Assembly (NCBI GenBank): GCA_023404805.1
Contig: JAEYAL010000202.1
Span: 1 to 36,249 of the forward strand
Direction of reading: 5' to 3'
DNA length: 36,249 bases
From: Actinomycetes bacterium
GTDB taxonomy: Bacteria; Actinomycetota; Thermoleophilia; Solirubrobacterales; Solirubrobacteraceae
Part shown: in pieces, positions 1 to 6,463 of the stretch
How the letters are laid out: the number at the start of each line of letters is the position of its first letter
Numbering within the stretch: position 1 is the first letter of the stretch
The notes under the pieces: model-generated
Databases searched by the model: none
Told to the model about the DNA's origin: nothing
What the model saw: only the letters and a program-made list of their open reading frames with translations
Translations under genes and position numbers: made by a program

Positions 1-169
1 GGCATGGCCTCCGCGATCCCGGTCCCCCGACGCGGTATCGTGGCGGCGCCGAGCCGGTCCGAGGACCAGCTCCTGCGAGCGCGGCGCAGCGCCCAGGTCC
101 CCCAACCCAGGCGCCGCACCGTGGAGAGCAGCCCGGTCGGGCCGCAAGTCTGTTCATGGGTGGGCCGCG

Positions 170-943
170 TCATGCGGCGCACGCCTTCTCCTGCGCTTTG
201 CGCAGGAACGCTCCGACGGCACGCCCGCTGAGCGCCGGTGGCGGCAGCTCGGCGCGAGCTGTGCGCCCGTCGGGGCACGGGACGGTGACGTAGTCCGTGC
301 GGAAGGGGCCCAGGAATTGCCGCTGGCGACGCTGCCCGTCCTGCGTCCAGTGCAGCGTCCCGTCGCCGCGCAGCTCGAACGCGGCGACTCCGGACTCGAT
401 GGCGGGGGTGGAGGTGCGGCCCTCGCTGCGCAGCCGCACGCCCGTCGCGTGCTCGGGCAGCAAGACCACGGTCGTGGCGGTGGCGCCGGCCGTGCTGCTG
501 GCGTCGCGCGCGATCTGCAGCGCCATGCCTTCACGCTCGATCTGCGCGATCGGCCGTTTGCAGACACTGCCGTAGTCGCCGGGCGAGGCGCTGTCGGGGG
601 CAACGAGGCAGACGGTGTCGGTGTCGTCGTTGACGAGGGCGTAACCGGGGCCGCCCGGGGTGCCGAACGCGTGCGCCTTGCTGAAGTCGACGCGGGCCTC
701 GTCGGCAGCGGGCACTTTGCCGCGCAGCGACGTCGCATCGGTCGTCGGCGTCCCCAGGATCGGGAGCTCGGCCACGCTGGTGCCGGTCATCGTGAAACTC
801 GCGGCGCCGACGGCCAGCACCGTCGTGAGCCCGGCAAGGGCCGCCGGGCGGCGGCGCCTGGCCGTCCGCGGTGCGGTGCCGGGCTCAGGCTTCTGCGCGG
901 CGGCAGCCAAGCGGCGGTCGAGCTGGTCGAGGAAGTCCCTCAT
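170..943 (-). CDS. Membrane-anchored secreted-domain protein, paralog of the sigma-linked protein at 1110-1904
   Basis: Function unknown; I do not recognise a named family. The 257-residue product has a short cytoplasmic N-terminus (MRDFLDQLDRRL), a basic stretch (about 26-32), one membrane segment (about 34-52) and an extracytoplasmic domain. Four cysteines (in the TVCLV, GSVCKRP, VPCPDG and KACAA contexts) are also present in the paralog and could form disulfides. It is clearly a tandem duplicate of the protein at 1110-1904: the TMTGTSVAEL, TPTTDAT, VDFSKAH and TPGGPGYAL stretches are nearly identical. The start at 943 is chosen because it aligns with the paralog's ATG; an in-frame GTG at 952 is possible. 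The ATG overlaps the stop of a 20-codon ORF, implying translational coupling. By position next to an ECF sigma factor it may be an anti-sigma or sensor protein (inference). No zinc-binding HxxxCxxC anti-sigma motif is visible. Confidence 0.75.
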   Translation of the reverse strand: MRDFLDQLDRRLAAAAQKPEPGTAPRTARRRRPAALAGLTTVLAVGAASFTMTGTSVAELPILGTPTTDATSLRGKVPAADEARVDFSKAHAFGTPGGPGYALVNDDTDTVCLVAPDSASPGDYGSVCKRPIAQIEREGMALQIARDASSTAGATATTVVLLPEHATGVRLRSEGRTSTPAIESGVAAFELRGDGTLHWTQDGQRRQRQFLGPFRTDYVTVPCPDGRTARAELPPPALSGRAVGAFLRKAQEKACAA

Positions 944-1002
944 CCCGCACACCCGTAGGCGCAGGAGCGCCGCGTCAGCTCGGTGGGGCCGGGGGGAGCC
1001 AC
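940..1002 (-). CDS. 20-codon ORF in the position of a sigma gene (leader peptide or sigma remnant)
   Basis: A GTG start lies 4 nt after the promoter-like repeat at 1007-1036, the same distance as in the real sigma gene. It opens a frame of 20 codons whose TGA overlaps the ATG of the paralog gene (ATGA). The first residues (MAPP) resemble the start of the sigma factor (MASP); after that similarity is weak. It may be a deletion remnant of a duplicated sigma gene that now serves only to couple translation. No homology can be claimed at this length. Confidence 0.4.
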   Translation of the reverse strand: MAPPGPTELTRRSCAYGCAG

Positions 1003-1006
1003 GTAC

Positions 1007-1036
1007 ATACCTCGCCGCTGCGAGGTGTTTGTGACC
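1007..1036 (-). promoter_or_regulatory. Promoter-like element, copy 2 of the ECF module promoter
   Basis: Read on the minus strand: GGTCACAAAC, 10 nt, GGCGAGGTAT, then 4 nt and a GTG start. The same blocks with the same 10-nt spacing occur before the sigma gene (2463-2492), while the 10 nt between them have diverged. GTCACA resembles -35 boxes reported for some actinobacterial ECF groups (ECF41-like TGTCACA). Autoregulation by the neighbouring sigma factor is inferred. Little or no leader would be transcribed. Confidence 0.6.
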
Positions 1037-1109
1037 GCGGTCGGCTGCGCGGCCTCGGAGTTGGCGCGTCAGCGCTCGGTCAGGGCATCGGACGCCGCGC
1101 CGGCCGGCG

Positions 1110-1904
1110 CTACTTCGCGCAGGCCTGCTTGCGAGCGGCCTTGATGGCGTCGTTGACGGCCGGCCCCCGGAGCTTGGGGTCGATGGGCGGTCCGTTCACC
1201 GTCCTGCCGCCGGGGCAGGTGAATGTGATGCCGGTCGTCTTGAACGGGCCGGGCAGCACGACGTTCTGCGCGCCGCGTTCGTCGGTCCAGCGCAGCACGC
1301 CCTCGTCGCGCAGGTTGGCGACGGCGACCCCGGACTCGACCTGCAGCTTCGCGGGCCGCCCGCCGACCGTGAGCCGCACATCGTCGGCGTCGTCCGGCAG
1401 CAGCAGCACCGACAGCGCTGTGGCGTCTGGGTTGAGCTGCGTGTCGCCGGCGCTTTGCAGCAGCATCCCTTCCCGTTCCACGCGCGAGACGGGCTGTTTG
1501 CACGTCGAGCCGTAATCGCCCGGTGCCGCGACATCCGGCACGACGAGGCAGAGGGTGTCGGTCTTCGCGTTGAGCAGCGCGTAGCCCGGCCCGCCCGGCG
1601 TATCGAACACGTGGGCTTTGCTGAAGTCGACGCCAGCGTCGGCCGCGGCGCCAGCCCGGTCTTTGATCGCCGTCGCGTCGGTGGTCGGCGTCGAGAGGAT
1701 CGCGAGGTCGGCGACGCTGGTGCCCGTCATAGTGAACGTGGCGGCCGCGGCGGCGATCAGCGCGGTCAGGCCGCCGAGCGCCACTGGCCGCCGACGCCGA
1801 TGCCGAGCGGGGGCTGGCGACGGCCGCGGGGAGGCCTCGAGCTCAGGATGCTCGTCAGCGAGGGTCGCGAGGCGGCGCTCGAGGTCGTCGAGGAAGTCGC
1901 GCAT
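1110..1904 (-). CDS. Membrane-anchored protein co-encoded with an ECF sigma factor (possible anti-sigma or sensor)
   Basis: A 264-residue protein with an N-terminal MRDFLDDLERRL helix, a basic linker (about 31-39), a membrane segment (about 41-60) and a C-terminal extracytoplasmic domain containing four cysteines shared with its tandem paralog. Its ATG overlaps the sigma-factor stop by 4 nt (ATGA), so the two are translationally coupled. That arrangement is typical of sigma/anti-sigma pairs, and the cytoplasmic part is long enough only for a short sigma-binding helix. No canonical anti-sigma zinc motif is seen, so the role is inferred from position. It could equally be a secreted-domain target gene of the regulon. 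Confidence 0.75.
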   Translation of the reverse strand: MRDFLDDLERRLATLADEHPELEASPRPSPAPARHRRRRPVALGGLTALIAAAAATFTMTGTSVADLAILSTPTTDATAIKDRAGAAADAGVDFSKAHVFDTPGGPGYALLNAKTDTLCLVVPDVAAPGDYGSTCKQPVSRVEREGMLLQSAGDTQLNPDATALSVLLLPDDADDVRLTVGGRPAKLQVESGVAVANLRDEGVLRWTDERGAQNVVLPGPFKTTGITFTCPGGRTVNGPPIDPKLRGPAVNDAIKAARKQACAK

Positions 1905-2458
1905 CAGCGGCTGCTCATCCGGTCGCGGACGGTGGAGAGCGCACGGCTGACGCGCTGCCGGACGACCTGCTCGGAGACGCCGTGGCGCTCCGCGAGCTCG
2001 ACGTAGTCGGCATCTTCCAAGTGCCGGCCGATCACGGCGGCGCGCTGGGCTTCGGGCAGCTCGCGAATCGCTTCCAGGGCGTCAGCCACCTCGGAGCGAA
2101 GCTCGGCGTAGTCGGCGATGTCGCGCTCGCTGAGCTGGATGGGGCGGGCGTCGAGCTGGGCGTGGGCGGCCCGCTCGCGGGCGGACTTGCGGTGGCGTCC
2201 GAGCAGCACGTTCGAAGCGATGCCGTACAGCCACGGCGTAGCGGTCCCGTCGCCGGTGTCGACGAAGCGGTACCGGCCAGTCAGGGCGGCGACGAAGATG
2301 TCGGAGGTCGCGTCGGCGGCGTCCTGCGCGCTCAGGCCCTGCCGCGCGCAGAACGCGAGAACTCCGCGGGAGTGTCGGCGATAGAACAACGAGAACGAAT
2401 CAGCGGGATTGGTGCGGTCGCGGAGCAGCGCCGCGTCGGACGGGCTCGGGGAAGCCAC
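1904..2458 (-). CDS. RNA polymerase sigma-70 family factor, ECF type
   Basis: A 184-residue protein with region 2 at about 20-95 (SLFYRRHSRGVLAFCARQ, then DAADATSDIFVAAL and TPWLYGIASNVL) and region 4 at about 125-180 (LEAIRELPEAQRAAVIGRH, then a helix-turn-helix in YVELAERHGVSEQVVRQRVSRAL). The length is normal for ECF sigma factors lacking C-terminal extensions. The start is GTG at 2458, 4 nt after a promoter-like repeat, so the mRNA is probably leaderless or nearly so; no Shine-Dalgarno is visible. It heads an operon with one membrane protein and is followed by a duplicated module whose promoter resembles its own. It probably directs transcription of both modules (inference). Confidence 0.9.
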   Translation of the reverse strand: MASPSPSDAALLRDRTNPADSFSLFYRRHSRGVLAFCARQGLSAQDAADATSDIFVAALTGRYRFVDTGDGTATPWLYGIASNVLLGRHRKSARERAAHAQLDARPIQLSERDIADYAELRSEVADALEAIRELPEAQRAAVIGRHLEDADYVELAERHGVSEQVVRQRVSRALSTVRDRMSSR

Positions 2459-2462
2459 GTCA

Positions 2463-2492
2463 ATACCTCGCCTGAGCGCCGCGTTTGTGACC
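2463..2492 (-). promoter_or_regulatory. Promoter-like element before the ECF sigma gene, copy 1
   Basis: Minus strand: GGTCACAAAC (2483-2492), 10 nt, GGCGAGGTAT (2463-2472), 4 nt, GTG start. Block sequence and spacing match the element at 1007-1036. Conservation of the two blocks with a diverged spacer suggests they are -35 and -10 contacts of one sigma factor, plausibly the one encoded here. Confidence 0.6.
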
Positions 2493-2563
2493 GGCCAGCA
2501 CTACTGGTCCAGCCAGCTGGCGCACTTGCGCTCGATTGCTGGGTCGTTCGTCCACCACGCGAG

Positions 2564-3190
2564 CTACTCGAAGTGGACGCGTCCATTGCTGCGGGCCTGG
2601 GCCTGGCGCAGCTCCACCTGGGCGAGCCGCGCGAGGGCGGCGCGCAGCAGCCGCTCGAGGAGGTCGAGGCGCTTGGCCTCAGAGCGCAGCTCCAGCAGCC
2701 CCTGTTTCGCGGCGCCGCCGAAGGCCACGCGGGCGGCGATCCGGAACGACGCCTCGCCCTCGTCGCCGAGGTCGGGGACGGAGCCGGTGACGCGCTCGGC
2801 CAGCTCGGCGAACAGGCCCAAGGCGCCCTCGTCGTCGGTGTCGTCGTCATGAGGGCTGAGCGGGTCGTCGGCCAGCCAGCGCACCGGAGCCGCGGGGAAC
2901 TCGTCCTCTTCGACCTCGCCCTGGAGCTGGAAGCGGCGGGTGCCGTGCGTGACGATCTCGAGCCGGCCGTCTTCATGCCGGTGTGCGACGCGGTCGATCT
3001 GCACGGCGCAGCCGATCTCGCGGGCCCCTTCGTCGTCGACGAGCAGGACACCGAACTCGGAGCCCGTGTCGAGGCAGTGCTGCACGAGCGCGCGGTAGCG
3101 CGGCTCGAAGACGTGCAGCGGCACCTCCTCGCCCGGCAGGGCCGACATGGGGAGGAGGAAGAGCGGGAGTCGCTGCGGGTCGTCCGGCAT
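2564..3190 (-). CDS. LON substrate-binding-domain protein (no ATPase or protease)
   Basis: A 208-residue protein that consists of the Lon N-terminal (LAN/PUA-like) domain alone. The opening LPLFLLPMSALPGEEVPLHV and FEPRYRALVQHCL match the family signature, followed by FGVLLVDDEGAREIGCAVQI and the ETHGTRRF-type strand (EIVTHGTRRFQL). There is no AAA+ or Ser-Lys protease region, so it is the stand-alone class found widely in actinobacteria, whose biochemical role is not established. A substrate- or ligand-binding role is inferred. The C-terminal helices (about 150-208) are Ala/Arg-rich. No clear Shine-Dalgarno precedes the ATG. It is transcribed in the same direction as the sigma module but about 100 bp upstream of it, so probably separate. 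Confidence 0.85.
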   Translation of the reverse strand: MPDDPQRLPLFLLPMSALPGEEVPLHVFEPRYRALVQHCLDTGSEFGVLLVDDEGAREIGCAVQIDRVAHRHEDGRLEIVTHGTRRFQLQGEVEEDEFPAAPVRWLADDPLSPHDDDTDDEGALGLFAELAERVTGSVPDLGDEGEASFRIAARVAFGGAAKQGLLELRSEAKRLDLLERLLRAALARLAQVELRQAQARSNGRVHFE

Positions 3191-3255
3191 TGAGAGAAGA
3201 GGCTAGATCAGTGGACGCCTCATCGCCGCACGGAGCCGGTCGTCCCGGTGACGAC

Positions 3256-3278
3256 CCGGCCGCGCGGCGCGCGGCCGG
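3256..3278 (-). terminator. Perfect GC-only hairpin after the methyltransferase gene
   Basis: CCGGCCGCGC and GCGCGGCCGG form a perfect 10-bp stem around a 3-nt loop, 14 nt after the stop of the minus-strand methyltransferase. There is no T tract, as is common for actinobacterial terminators. It may be bidirectional or act as an mRNA-stabilising 3' structure. Confidence 0.6.
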
Positions 3279-3291
3279 ACCGCCTGCGCCG

Positions 3292-4200
3292 CTATTCCTT
3301 GGTCGCGGTGACCATCAGGTTGTAGAAGATCTGCGTGGGCAGGCGGCCTTCGAGCAGGTGGCGGTCGACCTGCTGGAAGGCGAGGTAGCCGCGGTACGCG
3401 TACCAGCGCCATGCCGACGGGATCGAGTACGGGTCGGCGGTCGACTCCAGGGCGCGGTTGGTCCAGCCGAACCAGTTCGCCAGCAGCTCCTCGCCCGTGA
3501 CCTTCACGTCGCCGAAGCCGGCCGCCTTGGCATGCGCCGCGAGGTCGTTCGGGACGAACGCGTGGACGTCGACCATGTGCTCGAGGCCGTGGTACTCGTC
3601 GCCAGGACCGTCGCCGTACGGCAGGGCCTTGCGCGCCCGCATGACCGTGCGCCACGCCGGGGCAGCCTTGATCGCCCACTTCTTCGGGTACTGGGCGATC
3701 TGATCGCCGATGCGCGACGGCTCGCCGGCGAAGAAGACCTTGCCGCCCGGCTTGAGGACGCGGTTGAACTCGCGGAACGCCTGGTCGAGGTCCGGGATGT
3801 GGTGGAGGATCGCGTGGCCCAGGATCAAGTCGAAGGAGTTGTCCGGGAAGGGCAGCGTCTCGGCGTCGACGACCTTGGTCTTGACGTTGATGCCGAGGTT
3901 CTTGGCGTTGGCTTTCAGCGCCTTGAGCATGCCCGGCGAGATGTCGGTGCAGGTGAGCTCGCCGATGACGCCGGCCAGCGCGAGGTTGAGCGAGAAGTAG
4001 CCGGTGCCGGCGCCGATCTCCAGCGCCTTCGCGAACTTCGGAACGGGCTTGCCGAAGACCTTCTCGGCCTTCATCATCACCTGGCTCTGGCCGATGTCGC
4101 CGTAGTCGATGCCCCACTTGGCGTCGTACGTGTCGGCGGCGCCGTCGTGGTAGCGCGTGTTGACGTCGCGGATCTCTTCGGCGGTATCAGGGGCAGCCAT
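3292..4200 (-). CDS. Class I SAM-dependent methyltransferase
   Basis: A 302-residue protein. SAM-binding motif I is LEIGAGTG (about 60-67), the acidic end of strand 2 is CTDISPGML, motif II/III is VVDAETLPFPDNSFDLILGHAILHHI, and the post-motif region is FREFNRVLKPGGKVFFAGEP. The substrate is unknown. The start is the ATG at 4200, because the residues upstream in that frame are the antisense of the divergent gene. It is divergent from another methyltransferase, with only 38 bp between start codons and a shared 20-bp near-palindrome. The adjacent operon resembles a methylglucose polysaccharide locus, so a polysaccharide O-methyltransferase role is possible but unproven. Confidence 0.85.
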   Translation of the reverse strand: MAAPDTAEEIRDVNTRYHDGAADTYDAKWGIDYGDIGQSQVMMKAEKVFGKPVPKFAKALEIGAGTGYFSLNLALAGVIGELTCTDISPGMLKALKANAKNLGINVKTKVVDAETLPFPDNSFDLILGHAILHHIPDLDQAFREFNRVLKPGGKVFFAGEPSRIGDQIAQYPKKWAIKAAPAWRTVMRARKALPYGDGPGDEYHGLEHMVDVHAFVPNDLAAHAKAAGFGDVKVTGEELLANWFGWTNRALESTADPYSIPSAWRWYAYRGYLAFQQVDRHLLEGRLPTQIFYNLMVTATKE

Positions 4201-4210
4201 CAGGCGCAAG

Positions 4211-4230
4211 AAGTTACCGGCCGGTAGCTT
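4211..4230. promoter_or_regulatory. 20-bp near-palindrome between divergent methyltransferase genes
   Basis: The half AAGTTACCGG is followed directly by CCGGTAGCTT: 9 of 10 symmetric positions pair, and the only mismatch is 4214/4227. It fills most of the 38-bp gap between the two start codons, so it would overlap both promoters or both transcript starts. It is a good candidate for a dimeric repressor operator. The regulator is not identifiable. Confidence 0.55.
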
Positions 4231-4238
4231 CTGCTGCG

Positions 4239-5003
4239 GTGACCGCCCCGATCGTCCAAGAGAACCAGCCCGATGGAGTGCCGCCGCTCGAGCTGACCGG
4301 CGAGCGCACGCTGCCCGACGTCCCGATCGAGAACTACTGGTACCAGCGCCACGTTGTGGTGTATCGGTGGATCGCCGAGCAGGTAGCGGGCCAGCGCGTG
4401 ATCGACATGGCGTGCGGCGAGGGCTACGGCTCCGACCTGCTGGCGGCCAAAGGCGCCGCGAAGGTGACGGGCGTCGACGCCAACCCTGAGGCCCACGAAC
4501 ACGCGCGCCTGCGCTACGTCCGCCCGAACGTGTCGTTCGCCCGCGAGCTCGTCGAGACCTACGAGGAGCCGTGCGACGCCATCGTGTTCCTCCAGACGAT
4601 CGAGCACGTGCAGGAGCCCGAGAAGCTGCTCGAGCGCTTCGCGTCGATCCTCGCGCCCGGCGGCTCGCTCTACGTCTCCACGCCAAACGTCCTCACGCTC
4701 GCCCCCAAGGGCGCTGAGCGCTCCGACAACCCGTGGCACGTGCACGAGTACAAGCCGCAGGAGTTCGAAGACCTCTGCAAGTCGGTCACCCCCAACGTCG
4801 AGATGTACGGCGTCTGGCACGCGAACAAGCTCCGCGCGCACGAGCTCGTCCTGAAGGCCGGCTGGGACCGCGTCCACAAGACGCTGCGGATCACCAAGCC
4901 GTTCTACAACCGCTTCATCCCGATGATCAGCGCGGGCGACTTCGCGATCAAGCAGGGCGACCTGACCACGTCGCTCGACCTGCTGGCTGTGCTGAAGCCT
5001 TGA
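4239..5003 (+). CDS. SAM methyltransferase of the Rv3030 type (methylglucose polysaccharide locus)
   Basis: A 254-residue class I methyltransferase. Near the N-terminus it carries LTGERT (19-24) and IENYWYQRH (30-38), followed by motif I DMACGEGYG (55-63). It continues with VTGVDANPEA, then the IEHVQEPEKLL and STPNVLT segments. The LTGERT-x-PD-x-x-IENYW signature, the STPN segment and a DSLDL-like C-terminus (here TSLDLLAVL) match my recollection of mycobacterial Rv3030, a putative O-methyltransferase in methylglucose lipopolysaccharide (MGLP) synthesis. The start is GTG at 4239. It is followed at short distance by a GH57 branching enzyme and a GT4 glucosyltransferase, exactly the Rv3030-Rv3031-Rv3032 order. 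The predicted role is methylation of glucose units in a cytoplasmic alpha-glucan (inference). Confidence 0.85.
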   Translation: MTAPIVQENQPDGVPPLELTGERTLPDVPIENYWYQRHVVVYRWIAEQVAGQRVIDMACGEGYGSDLLAAKGAAKVTGVDANPEAHEHARLRYVRPNVSFARELVETYEEPCDAIVFLQTIEHVQEPEKLLERFASILAPGGSLYVSTPNVLTLAPKGAERSDNPWHVHEYKPQEFEDLCKSVTPNVEMYGVWHANKLRAHELVLKAGWDRVHKTLRITKPFYNRFIPMISAGDFAIKQGDLTTSLDLLAVLKP

Positions 5004-5058
5004 CCGGCGTTCTGACAGCGCGCGGTTGGCTCGCCTGCCGCGGGCAGGCCCTCAAGCC

Positions 5059-6456
5059 ATGACCCCCGGCGTGGGGGACGGCGGCGCGCTCGCGATCGTC
5101 CTGCACACGCACATGCCGTACGTCCACGGCTACGGCACGTGGCCGTTCGGCGAGGAGTGGCTGTGGGAGGTCTACGCGACCTCCTACCTGCCGGTCTGCG
5201 AACTGGCGCAGCGCGCGCCGCTGACGGTGTCGCTGACGCCCGTCGTCGGCGACCAGCTCGAAGCGCCGGGCGCAGCCGGCCGCTGCCTGGAGTTCTACGA
5301 CGGCGTGCGCCGCCGCTCGCACGACGAGGACCTCACCTGGCTCCGCATGAAGCCGGTCGAGCTGGCCGGTGAGATCGCTGCGGCCGAGTACTCGTGGTCC
5401 CGCCACGAGGCGGCCATCGCGGGCATCGACGCCGAGCGCGGAGACCTCCTGCGGCCGCTCGCCGAGGTGAGCACGTGGACGTCGGCGGCCACCCACGCGG
5501 TGCTGCCGCTGCTCGCGACCGAGGCGGGCGTCCGGCTGCAAGTGGCGACGGGCATCGCGTCGCACCGGCGGCGGGCAGGCGGTTGGGGCGGCGGCATGTG
5601 GCTGCCCGAATGCGCGTGGGACCCGGAGCTCGAAGGCGCGCTCGTGGACGAGGGCGTCCGCACGGTCTGCATCGAGGTGGCGGGCGGCGGCGACGGAGTG
5701 ATGGCGCCCTGGCGGACGCCGGGCGGCCTGCAGGTCGCGCCGATCGACCGCACGCTGATCGACCTGATCTGGCATCACACCGGCTATCCCGGCGCTGGCG
5801 ACTACCGCGATTCGCACCGCCGCAGCTATCAGAACGTGCCGCTGTGGGCGAACCACGGCCGCGCCTACGACCCAGCCGCCGGACAGGCCCAAGCCGAGGC
5901 TGACGCGGCCGCGTGGGCGCGCGCGTGCGCGAAGCGCCTCGCTGGCGGCCAGGCGGCGGTCGTGGCGTTCGACACCGAGCTGTTCGGCCATTGGTGGCAC
6001 GAGGGCGCGGCCTTCCTCGCGGCGGCGGTCGAAGCGCTGGCGGCCGAGGGCGTGGAGCTCGTCCAGCTCGACGAGCTGCTCGCCCGGCTTTCACCCGGCC
6101 TGGAGGTCGCGGACGCGCCGCCGGCGAGCACCTGGGGCGCGGGCCGCGACCTGCGCACCTGGACCGGGCCGACCGTCTCGACGATCGCGTGGGAGCTTCG
6201 CCGCGCCGAGCTTGGTGCGCTGGCGGCACGCGAGCCTGGCACGCCGTCTGACGCCGCGTTGCGCGACCTGCTGGCGCTGCAGAGCAGCGACTGGGCGTTC
6301 ATGGTGACCGAGGAACGCGCCGCCTCCTACGGCTGGGCGCGCTTCGCCGACCATCGCCAGGCTGTCGATCGGCGCTCCGGACCGCTACCGTCCTCTGCGC
6401 CCCGGCTGCGCCACCTCGCCCCCGATCTCGCGCGGGACGCGCTCGCCGTCGGCTGA
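5059..6456 (+). CDS. GH57 family 1,4-alpha-glucan branching enzyme
   Basis: A 465-residue protein. It begins with the GH57 signature HTHMPYVHGYGTWPFGEEWL, has the nucleophile region GMWLPECAWDP (Glu184) and the acid/base region FDTELFGHWWHEG (Asp305), and ends with a DUF1957-type helical domain (LLALQSSDWAFMVTEERAASYGWAR). Both catalytic residues expected from characterised GH57 branching enzymes are present. The start is the ATG at 5059; the frame is open upstream to a TTG at 5026, but homology begins after 5059. It is shorter than archaeal members, which carry C-terminal extensions. The GT4 gene follows after 7 nt, and in mycobacteria the equivalent Rv3031/Rv3032 pair builds the branched alpha-1,4-glucan of MGLP. 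A glycogen role is the alternative. Confidence 0.9.
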   Translation: MTPGVGDGGALAIVLHTHMPYVHGYGTWPFGEEWLWEVYATSYLPVCELAQRAPLTVSLTPVVGDQLEAPGAAGRCLEFYDGVRRRSHDEDLTWLRMKPVELAGEIAAAEYSWSRHEAAIAGIDAERGDLLRPLAEVSTWTSAATHAVLPLLATEAGVRLQVATGIASHRRRAGGWGGGMWLPECAWDPELEGALVDEGVRTVCIEVAGGGDGVMAPWRTPGGLQVAPIDRTLIDLIWHHTGYPGAGDYRDSHRRSYQNVPLWANHGRAYDPAAGQAQAEADAAAWARACAKRLAGGQAAVVAFDTELFGHWWHEGAAFLAAAVEALAAEGVELVQLDELLARLSPGLEVADAPPASTWGAGRDLRTWTGPTVSTIAWELRRAELGALAAREPGTPSDAALRDLLALQSSDWAFMVTEERAASYGWARFADHRQAVDRRSGPLPSSAPRLRHLAPDLARDALAVG

Positions 6457-6463
6457 CCTGAGA

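Noticed and set aside
1..169. A gene at the left edge
   Set aside because: Only a short Arg-rich frame is open and it runs antisense into the membrane-protein gene; nothing is supported in this stretch.
317..958. Long plus-strand ORFs opposite the membrane-protein and sigma genes (also 1982-3193 and 2983-4227)
   Set aside because: They are antisense open frames caused by high GC; their translations are Arg/Ala/Gly-rich with no domain, while the opposite strand encodes recognisable proteins.
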